Shown: one piece after another, positions 6,396 through 11,932 of the stretch
Position numbering within the stretch: the stretch's first letter is position 1
How the letters are laid out: the number at the start of each line of letters is the position of its first letter
From: Elusimicrobia bacterium CG03_land_8_20_14_0_80_50_18
GTDB lineage: Bacteria; CG03
Assembly (NCBI GenBank): GCA_002780705.1
Contig: PEUP01000068.1
Span: forward strand, 627 to 12,558
Direction of reading: 5' to 3'
DNA length: 11,932 nucleotides
The notes under the pieces: model-generated
Seen by the model: only the letters and a program-made list of their open reading frames with translations
What the model was told of the DNA's origin: nothing
Database searches by the model: none
Translations under genes and position numbers: made by a program

Positions 6396-7639
6396 ATTTC
6401 CGGTATGCGGACGCGGACGCTCGTGATCTTCTGACGGTCCGCGCTGTGCACCTCCAGCACGACACCGCCGAGCTCCACCGATTCGCCCTTGCGCGGCACA
6501 TAATCAAGCTGTTCCAGGATCAAACCTCCGATGGATTCCGCGGGCCGTTCGGGCAGTGAAAGAGAAAGTTTGCTGTTGACCCTGTCCACATCCTCCGAGG
6601 CCGGAACAATATAAGAGCCGTCTTTCTCTTTTTGATACAGCACCTCTTTATCAAATTCGTCAAAGATGTCCCCTGTTATCTCCTCCAGCACATCTTCCAG
6701 CGTTATGAGGCCCGTCACTTTCCCATATTCGTCCACCACGATGGAAAGGTGCTGGCGGCCCTTGCTGAAATTCTTCAGAAGGGTTTTAACCGGAGCCGTC
6801 TCCGGAACGAAAGAGGGCGTGCGCATTATGTCCTGCACTATCAGAAGTGTGCCCATATTAAGCACACCCAAAATATCCTTGGTGTATATGACACCCACTA
6901 TGTTGTCCAGCGACCCCGAATAAACGGGTATGCGGGAATGGCCGGACATCGCAAGCTCCCTGAAAATACGGGCCTTCCCCCAGTTGATATCCACCGCCTT
7001 AATATCAACCTCCGGCACCATCACCTGGCGCACCTCTTTTTCCGGGAATTCTAAAATGCCCTTGAGCATCGTTTTTTCTTCATGGCTTATTTTTCCCGAC
7101 ACATAGGCCAGTTCCGAGGCATCGGTCAAATCCTGCGAACTCGTCCGGGGCAAAGTTTTAGAAAGTTTAACCCCGAAAAGTTCGGACAGAAATCTGCTGA
7201 CCGCAAAGAGCAATTTCGCCAGCGGGCTGAGGAAAAAAACCATTTTAGGCAGAAAAGGCAATGTCTTGAGCGAAAAGTTTTTGGGATTTTTTTTCGCGAG
7301 TGTCTTAGGCAGTATTTCACCGAACATCACCACGGCGGCGAACAGCACCACGCTCGCGGCCGCTGCCGTCCTCTCGGGCGGCGCTTGAAAATTCAAAGAA
7401 ATATCCCTCGCGATGAGCTGGGTCAGCACACTGGATGCGACAACAGCCAGGGCGTTGCCTATGAGTATGGAGGTCAGTACCCTGTGGGGGGTGCTAAGGA
7501 ATCTCTTTAACGCGCGGGCGGCCGCAGGCGACCCGGCCAGGATAGACTGTTTCTGGAAAGGAGAAAGCGAACATATCGCCGTCTCGGCGCCGGCAAAATA
7601 AAACATAAACAGAAAACTGATGAGCAGGAGAATTATCAT
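6392..7639 (-). CDS. CNNM/CorC-type membrane protein with CBS pair and CorC_HlyC domain (long paralogue)
   Basis: The 415-residue protein has the full architecture of the HlyC/CorC (CNNM, DUF21) family. A membrane domain (about residues 1-155) carries the GEILPK motif (107-112). A CBS pair follows (about 204-262 and 268-325) with the typical RIPVYSGSLDNIVGV (236-250) and LITLEDVLEEITGDIFDEFD (311-330). A C-terminal CorC_HlyC domain (about 335-412) ends in RVRIPEI. Family members are linked to Mg2+ (or Co2+) homeostasis, and the CBS pair usually binds an adenine nucleotide. The label hemolysin in older annotation is not evidence of toxicity. It overlaps the next gene upstream and recO downstream by 4 bp each. 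Its partner at 7636-8628 is a shorter paralogue, so the two may form a heteromer. Transport activity is inferred. Confidence 0.93.
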   Translation of the reverse strand: MIILLLISFLFMFYFAGAETAICSLSPFQKQSILAGSPAAARALKRFLSTPHRVLTSILIGNALAVVASSVLTQLIARDISLNFQAPPERTAAAASVVLFAAVVMFGEILPKTLAKKNPKNFSLKTLPFLPKMVFFLSPLAKLLFAVSRFLSELFGVKLSKTLPRTSSQDLTDASELAYVSGKISHEEKTMLKGILEFPEKEVRQVMVPEVDIKAVDINWGKARIFRELAMSGHSRIPVYSGSLDNIVGVIYTKDILGVLNMGTLLIVQDIMRTPSFVPETAPVKTLLKNFSKGRQHLSIVVDEYGKVTGLITLEDVLEEITGDIFDEFDKEVLYQKEKDGSYIVPASEDVDRVNSKLSLSLPERPAESIGGLILEQLDYVPRKGESVELGGVVLEVHSADRQKITSVRVRIPEI

Positions 7640-8628
7640 TGCGCCGAGCCGTTCCTCTTCAGGTCATACTCGTCCAGAATGTCCCCGAAAATCTCTTCCA
7701 GCAGATCCTCCATTGTGGCGATGCCCGTGATCATCCCCGAGGAATCCGTCACAAGCGCTATGTGCACCCTCTTATTTATAAGACGCCTGTAGGCGCTGAG
7801 CACCGTCACAGAGCCGTCTATAAATAAAGGCTGGCGGGCATACTTCCTGATATCAATCCTGCCTTCAAGAATGCGGGCTTTTACAATTTCACGGGCATAA
7901 ACAATCCCCGCTATGTTATCCAGTGAGCCGTAATAAACAGGAAAACGCGATATCCCCGAATCTATTATCCTCTCTTCCACGGATTCTTCCGGTGAATTCA
8001 GGTCTATCCCCGTTATTTTTTCGCGGGGGGTCATCACCTCAAACAGTTTTTTACGGTTGAGCGACAGCACCTTTGATATTATCTTGGAGAAACTCTCTCT
8101 GTCCTCAAGATTTTCTGAGACTTCACCTATGTCTACTCTGCTCACGCGCAAGTCCGGAGATTCAGCGGATCCTCCCGCGAGCAGTTCGGAAAAATAAGTG
8201 GTGAGATGACTGAGAGGCCTGAAAACATAGGACACAAAATTCAGAAAACTGCCGAAAGCGCCGCTGATCTTCTGCGGATAAGTCGTGGCGATGTTCTTCG
8301 GTATTATCTCACCAAACAAAAGAAGCAGCGAGGAATTGACAAAAAGAGCCGCCAGTGACGCGGCAGTCGCGCTGAAATCGCGCGACAGGACTTCTCTTAT
8401 CACAACATATGACAGGATAGAGCTGAACGCTATGTTCACAAAATTATTCCCTATGAGTATGGTGGAAAGCACCGAACCCGGCCGCAAAAGCCAGTCGCTG
8501 AATATCCTGAGTTTGGTCTGGTTGAAAAGAGCTTTCACGCGGGCGCGGTTGAGTGTGACAAGCGATGTTTCCATGGAGGAGAACACCCCTGATAGAACAA
8601 GCAGAAGGATAAGCGGTACGGCTATCAT
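7636..8628 (-). CDS. CNNM/CBS-domain membrane protein (short paralogue, no CorC_HlyC domain)
   Basis: The 330-residue protein is related to the next gene over its membrane and CBS parts. The N-terminal membrane domain (about 1-150) includes ILIGNNFVNIAFSS (57-70) and GEIIPK (106-111). A charged segment follows, and then a CBS pair (about 195-320) with RFPVYYGSLDNIAGI (228-242) and ATMEDLLEEIFGDILDEYD (304-322). It stops about ten residues later, so the C-terminal domain of its neighbour is missing. This is not a truncation by frameshift: the stop is followed at once by the start of the paralogue in a 4-bp overlap. The CBS residues match well enough to suggest nucleotide binding. The gene overlaps ybeY by 4 bp upstream. 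A regulatory or partner subunit role for the long paralogue is an inference. Confidence 0.9.
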   Translation of the reverse strand: MIAVPLILLLVLSGVFSSMETSLVTLNRARVKALFNQTKLRIFSDWLLRPGSVLSTILIGNNFVNIAFSSILSYVVIREVLSRDFSATAASLAALFVNSSLLLLFGEIIPKNIATTYPQKISGAFGSFLNFVSYVFRPLSHLTTYFSELLAGGSAESPDLRVSRVDIGEVSENLEDRESFSKIISKVLSLNRKKLFEVMTPREKITGIDLNSPEESVEERIIDSGISRFPVYYGSLDNIAGIVYAREIVKARILEGRIDIRKYARQPLFIDGSVTVLSAYRRLINKRVHIALVTDSSGMITGIATMEDLLEEIFGDILDEYDLKRNGSAQ

Positions 8629-9053
8629 CGGCTCAATTTGCTCACAAGCGCGTCCCCGGCCTCAAGCATTTTCTTTTTCCCCTCCGGAGAGGAATCATCC
8701 ATTCCTGTTAAATGAAGCAGGCCGTGAGCGATCAGAATCCGCAGCTCTTGACCTGTGCTGTGCCCCAGATCAGAGGAGGCTTTCCGCGCAGCGTCCAGAC
8801 AGATGTATATCTCACAGAATTCCTCTCCCCGAGCGCAGCCTCTTCCGCCAAGATCAAAGACTATAACATCGGTCATGGATTTTTTGGAAAAAAAACGCCG
8901 GTTCAGCCTCTTGATACCCTCTGATCCGGTCAGCACTATGTTGACGGGCCGTTTGAAGCCCAGCTCTTTCAGCGCGCGGGCCGCAAAATCTTTCAATTTT
9001 ATGATGCTCAATCCCCGGGCAGGCGCTTCGCTGAAAAACTCCACGCGGGGCAT
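8625..9053 (-). CDS. ybeY: Endoribonuclease YbeY (rRNA maturation factor)
   Basis: YbeY is a metal-dependent RNase needed for 16S rRNA 3'-end maturation and ribosome quality control in many bacteria. The 142-residue protein has the conserved TDVIVFDL (61-68) and the metal motif HGLLHLTGMD (110-119). The two histidines H110 and H114 are present, while the third ligand position, usually His ten residues after the first, is D120. Asp at this position is possible as a metal ligand and, as far as I recall, is allowed in family patterns. The ATG at 9053 follows the 7TM-HD stop directly (TAGATG) with no ribosome site of its own, so reinitiation is likely. The stop overlaps the short CNNM/CBS gene by 4 bp. 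PhoH lies two genes upstream, which matches the known ybeZ-ybeY partnership. Confidence 0.94.
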   Translation of the reverse strand: MPRVEFFSEAPARGLSIIKLKDFAARALKELGFKRPVNIVLTGSEGIKRLNRRFFSKKSMTDVIVFDLGGRGCARGEEFCEIYICLDAARKASSDLGHSTGQELRILIAHGLLHLTGMDDSSPEGKKKMLEAGDALVSKLSR

Positions 9054-10499
9054 CTACTGCTGTTTGTCAGCGCTCGGCTTATCAGCGCCGGAATAATCAA
9101 GCCTTATGTGATGTATGGAAATCAGCGTTTTTGTAAACACATCGCCTATCTTCTGTATGTTCTCCAGCGTTATGGGGCATTCATTGAGCTGGCCTGTGGC
9201 GAAATAATTGTTGATTATCTTATGCACGGTGTCTTTGATTTTCTCAAAGCTCGGGTCCTCTATGGAGCGGCATGCCGCCTCAACGCTGTCAGCGAGCATG
9301 ACGATGGCCGTCTCCCTGGTCTGCGGGAGGGGCCCGGGATATCTGTAAACGGCTTCATCATTGGCGCCGCCGGAAACAGCGGCTTTTCTGAAAAAATACT
9401 GCACGATCGTGGTGCCGTGATGCTGAGCGATAAAATCAAGAACGCAGTCATCCACACCGGCTTCGGCGGCGAGTTTGACGCCTTCTTTGACATGGGAAAG
9501 AATCACAAGAGCGCTCATTTCCGGTTTCAGTGTTTCGTGCACATTTCCTTCAAGCTGGTTTTCTATGAAATACTGCGCCTTGCCTATTTTTCCGACATCG
9601 TGATAATAGGCCCCCACCCGCGCGAGCAGGCTGTTGCATTTGATGGACGCGGCCGCGGCCTCGGCCAGGGCCGCCACCATGAGGCTGTGATGATATGTCC
9701 CGGGCGCCTCTATCATCAGCTTCTTAAGCAGCGGGTGATTAAAATCGCCGAGCTCTATGAGCCTCACATCAGAAGTCAGGTTGAAAACCCACTCAAAAAG
9801 AGGAAAAAAACTGATGATGAAAATAAAAGTCGCCGCCGATACAAGAAAGGGCGCCCTTATGCCGTCGTATATCAGATTGCCGCCGTGCAGGCCCAGAAGA
9901 GCGAGCGCAAGATTGGCCGCTAAAAGGAACACGAATATAGATAACGCATTTAAGAAAATATCGGAACGCTTGATTATTCTGCGGGGAAAAGAAATAGCGC
10001 CGAGGCCGCCGACAAAAGAAATAAAAAACACCTCAAAATTGCCCAGATATATGAACGACACTATCAAGCTGATCAGCAGGGCGGCGCTCTCGGCCACCCT
10101 GCGCGAGACAAGGAAATTGAGAAGGCTCACCGCGGCCGGAGTAAAAACAAAATACATGCTGATCTCTCTGGATTTCGCGAACTGCGTCACCAGCACCGAC
10201 GAGACAATGACAAGCCCCGATAAGAGGATTTTGGACGGGTTCATTTCCTTTTCCGATTTAATCAATGAGAACGCGGTATATAACCATATGAGCGCGAATA
10301 ACCCCGCTCCGGCAATGAAATTTTCTTCAAAACCGAATTCCGCCGCCAGCGCTGTCAAAACGCCCAGGAAAATCAGCGCGGCGAGAGGCCAGAACGGAAA
10401 AGGGATGTCCTTTTTCAGGATATTACTTTTTGACGGCTTATCCAGCGCTTCCGCCCAGCCTTTGAAAACATGCGAAAAAAAACTTTTTATCCTGACCAT
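9054..10499 (-). CDS. pgpH: 7TM-HD domain phosphodiesterase (PgpH/YqfF family, without HDED sensor domain)
   Basis: PgpH proteins degrade cyclic di-AMP with a cytoplasmic HD domain. In this 481-residue protein, seven to eight hydrophobic membrane segments (about 34-235) are followed by the HD domain. The block RLIELGDFNHPLLKKLM (246-262) leads into GTYHHSLMVA. The metal residues expected for the family are visible: H271, H300-D301 (YYHDVGK), H336, H360-H361 (AQHHGTT) and D404 (MLADSVEA). The large extracytoplasmic 7TMR-HDED region of typical PgpH (proteins of about 700 residues) is missing; only about 33 cytoplasmic-looking residues precede the first membrane helix. The ATG at 10499 has AAGGGA 5 bases upstream, and phoH ends three bases before it. 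The catalytic family is clear; c-di-AMP as substrate is inferred from the family, and no diadenylate cyclase is in the window. Confidence 0.88.
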   Translation of the reverse strand: MVRIKSFFSHVFKGWAEALDKPSKSNILKKDIPFPFWPLAALIFLGVLTALAAEFGFEENFIAGAGLFALIWLYTAFSLIKSEKEMNPSKILLSGLVIVSSVLVTQFAKSREISMYFVFTPAAVSLLNFLVSRRVAESAALLISLIVSFIYLGNFEVFFISFVGGLGAISFPRRIIKRSDIFLNALSIFVFLLAANLALALLGLHGGNLIYDGIRAPFLVSAATFIFIISFFPLFEWVFNLTSDVRLIELGDFNHPLLKKLMIEAPGTYHHSLMVAALAEAAAASIKCNSLLARVGAYYHDVGKIGKAQYFIENQLEGNVHETLKPEMSALVILSHVKEGVKLAAEAGVDDCVLDFIAQHHGTTIVQYFFRKAAVSGGANDEAVYRYPGPLPQTRETAIVMLADSVEAACRSIEDPSFEKIKDTVHKIINNYFATGQLNECPITLENIQKIGDVFTKTLISIHHIRLDYSGADKPSADKQQ

Positions 10500-10501
10500 A
10501 A

Positions 10502-11410
10502 TTATCCCTTATTCTTAACGGACCCGTAAGCCGCCACTATTTTTTTGACAAGCGGATGCCTGACAACATCTCTCTTACTGAATTTGATGAACTTTATGCC
10601 CTTGATTCCCGAGAGGACCTCCTGCGCGTTGACAAGTCCCGATTTCACGCCCCGTTCAAGGTCTATCTGTGTCTCGTCGCCGTTAACGCATATCGCCCCC
10701 TTGGGGCCTAAGCGGGTCAGAATCATTTTCATCTGAAGCACGGTCGTGTTCTGCGCCTCGTCGAGAATAACAAAAGCGTCATCCAGAGTCCGGCCCCTCA
10801 TATAAGCCAGAGGGACGATCTCTATTACGCCCGCCGCTTTCTGCCTCCCGTAATACCTTGCCCCGGCAAGCGCTATAAAAGAGCTGTTGAGCGGGGCGAA
10901 ATAGGGGTTCACTTTTTCCTCAAAGTCACCGGGAAGATATCCCAGACGCTCACCGGCCTCGACTATGGGCCGCGAAAGTATTATCTTTGAAAAGCGCCCT
11001 TCCTCAAGAAACCTGAGCGCGCAGAATACCGCCAGAAAAGTTTTGCCCGTGCCGGCGGGGCCTGTGGCAATCGTCACGGGATTTTTCAGCATAGACTCTA
11101 TATACTTTTTCTGAACGGGCGAAGACGGTTCAATCTTAGCTCCGCTGTGAGAAGTATAGCTATACTCCGCGGCCTGCCTGTTATCATCTTCGCTGCGCCT
11201 TGAGCTCAGGGCGCCGCCTCTGCGGAGATTCTCAATTTCTTTAGCGGCCTCGTCAATATCACGCGCCCGCCCGCGCAGGACAAGACTGTTCGCGCGGACA
11301 GTCACGCCCACATCAAACATCTGATTGATCTTTTTGATGTTTGAGTCATAGGGCCCGAATATATCGGATAACTCTCCCTGATTTTTGATATGAATAATCT
11401 TTGTCAGCAA
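10502..11410 (-). CDS. phoH: PhoH-like ATPase (YbeZ)
   Basis: PhoH/YbeZ is a cytoplasmic NTPase, proposed to be an RNA helicase, that partners with YbeY in RNA processing. From the TTG at 11410 the protein is about 302 residues, close to the family norm. It has an N-terminal RNA-binding-like region (about residues 5-60), Walker A GPAGTGKT (117-124), SRPIVEAGERLGYLPGD (146-162), Walker B VILDEAQN (214-221), and the later motifs NGDETQIDL (243-251) and SKRDVVRHPLV (278-288). The frame stays open to a GTG at 11500, but that start would overlap the LysM gene by 88 bp and add 30 low-complexity residues with no family match. TTG at 11410 lies 2 bases after the LysM stop and is my preferred start, although it lacks a good ribosome site; the next in-frame ATG (11323) would cut into the N-terminal domain. 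Confidence 0.93.
   Translation of the reverse strand: MLTKIIHIKNQGELSDIFGPYDSNIKKINQMFDVGVTVRANSLVLRGRARDIDEAAKEIENLRRGGALSSRRSEDDNRQAAEYSYTSHSGAKIEPSSPVQKKYIESMLKNPVTIATGPAGTGKTFLAVFCALRFLEEGRFSKIILSRPIVEAGERLGYLPGDFEEKVNPYFAPLNSSFIALAGARYYGRQKAAGVIEIVPLAYMRGRTLDDAFVILDEAQNTTVLQMKMILTRLGPKGAICVNGDETQIDLERGVKSGLVNAQEVLSGIKGIKFIKFSKRDVVRHPLVKKIVAAYGSVKNKG
10505..10510 (-). promoter_or_regulatory. Ribosome binding site of the 7TM-HD gene
   Basis: AAGGGA on the minus strand lies 5 bases before the ATG at 10499 and overlaps the last codons of phoH. It fixes this start over any upstream alternative and is one of the clear Shine-Dalgarno sites inside an operon. Confidence 0.65.
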
Positions 11411-11412
11411 AT

Positions 11413-11928
11413 TTAACGCGGAATTTTCAGAACCTGGCCTTTGTAAATGAGATCCGGATCCTTTATCTGGTCTCTGTTGGCCAGATATATTTTTTTCCAC
11501 TGCCAGGGGTCGTTGTAAATCCGGCTCTGTTTGGCTATGTTCCAGAGGCAGTCACGCGTTTCAGCCCAGCTCCGGACAATGTAGGAGCCCGCTTTTTCGG
11601 CATCAAACTCCTTCCTCGCCTCTCTGAGCGCCTTTTCCCTCGCCTCGCGCGCGTCGTCCAGAGCTTTTTTAGCAAGTGAATACGAGGCGTCCGCCTTTTC
11701 CTTAGCCGGGACATAATCTCCCGCTGACAGCGCCTGTTTCGCCTCGCCCAAAAGTTTTTCGGCGGCATCCACCGGCACTTCTTCTTCCGCGCAGACGGCA
11801 ATCATCTTCTCAGCCCTGATTATGGCGTCTCTCGCGTTCAGGCGGGCCTCTTCCTCGGCCGTCATCGCCTTTTTACCGCCGCAAGCCGCCAAAAAACCGC
11901 AAAGAACAAATACCGTAATTTTTTTCAT
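11413..11928 (-). CDS. LysM-domain lipoprotein with helical (DUF4398-like) middle region
   Basis: The 171-residue protein starts with a lipoprotein signal: a KK pair, a hydrophobic stretch and the lipobox LAAC with C16 as the acylated cysteine, followed by GGKK, so it should be membrane anchored on the outside of the inner membrane or in the outer membrane. Residues about 25-112 are Ala/Glu/Lys-rich helices, probably a coiled coil or a TPR-like hairpin similar to the DUF4398 region. The C-terminus (about 115-170) is a LysM-type peptidoglycan-binding domain with YIVRSW, LWNIAKQ, WQWKKIYLANRDQI and a GQVLKIP ending. It is the first gene visible in the operon that continues to phoH, 2 bases downstream. 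The ATG is 4 bp from the window edge, so its ribosome site and promoter cannot be seen. A role as a cell-wall anchor or spacer is inferred; no enzyme domain is visible. Confidence 0.9.
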   Translation of the reverse strand: MKKITVFVLCGFLAACGGKKAMTAEEEARLNARDAIIRAEKMIAVCAEEEVPVDAAEKLLGEAKQALSAGDYVPAKEKADASYSLAKKALDDAREAREKALREARKEFDAEKAGSYIVRSWAETRDCLWNIAKQSRIYNDPWQWKKIYLANRDQIKDPDLIYKGQVLKIPR

Positions 11929-11932
11929 AATT

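Noticed and set aside
6392..8628. Hemolysin or toxin function for the CBS-domain proteins
   Set aside because: The hemolysin name is historical; the CNNM membrane domain, CBS pair and CorC_HlyC domain indicate a metal-homeostasis-type membrane protein.
9108..9923. Long open frame (271 codons) on the + strand opposite the 7TM-HD gene
   Set aside because: It lies entirely antisense to a gene with clear conserved motifs, has no recognisable domain and is explained by the codon bias of the opposite strand.
9757..10518. Open frame of 253 codons on the + strand opposite the membrane part of the 7TM-HD gene
   Set aside because: It is rich in Lys, Arg and Ser, as expected of a reverse-complement shadow of hydrophobic codons; no family match is recognised.
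1..11932. CRISPR arrays, tRNA or rRNA genes, insertion sequences, defence islands
   Set aside because: Reading both strands gave no regular direct repeats, no cloverleaf-like or rRNA-like stretches, and no transposase or integrase motifs.

Overview
The window looks like a stretch of bacterial chromosome carrying mostly core genes: DnaX, RecR, RecO, PhoH, YbeY, a 7TM-HD phosphodiesterase, CNNM/CBS membrane proteins, thioredoxin, a YbgC-type thioesterase and a Na+/phosphate cotransporter. Gene packing is very tight, with stop/start overlaps of 4-8 bp and no gene-free gap above about 110 bp. I see no rRNA, tRNA, CRISPR array, insertion sequence or phage gene. The proteins do not match a familiar model species. 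The gene order and the divergence of RecR suggest an uncultured Gram-negative-type lineage (a lipoprotein with a LysM domain is present). Something like Elusimicrobiota or Omnitrophota is possible, but that is a weak inference.

Layout. (a) 1-1049, + strand: the 3' part of an AAA ATPase with a DUF4143-type C-terminus, cut by the window edge and visibly more AT-rich than most of the window. (b) 1059-4032, - strand: ybgC, dnaX, recR and trxA, read in that order. dnaX and recR overlap by 8 bp; dnaX has its own strong promoter. (c) 4033-4113: a divergent promoter region between ybgC and the phosphate transporter. (d) 4114-5793, + strand: Na+/Pi cotransporter with a PhoU-like tail, converging on recO. 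(e) 5796-11928, - strand: a seven-gene operon read LysM lipoprotein, phoH, 7TM-HD phosphodiesterase, ybeY, short CNNM/CBS protein, long CNNM/CBS protein, recO. Its promoter lies outside the window.

How the genes fit together. PhoH, YbeY and the CorC-type proteins are the ybeZ-ybeY-ybeX set linked to RNA and ribosome quality in proteobacteria. phoH, 7TM-HD, ybeY and recO are the set found together in Firmicutes. This window joins both arrangements. RecO and RecR work together in RecFOR recombinational repair and DnaX is the clamp-loader subunit, so replication and repair functions sit in two nearby operons.

The most interesting signal is in the promoters. All three promoters that I can place with confidence (dnaX, ybgC, Na+/Pi transporter) have a -10 box only 5-6 bases before the start codon and no Shine-Dalgarno. 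This predicts leaderless mRNAs for the first genes of transcripts, while several internal operon genes keep clear Shine-Dalgarno sites. Second are a 7TM-HD phosphodiesterase that lacks the usual large extracytoplasmic sensor domain and a RecR altered at several family-conserved positions. I did not find a convincing wholly new multi-gene system.
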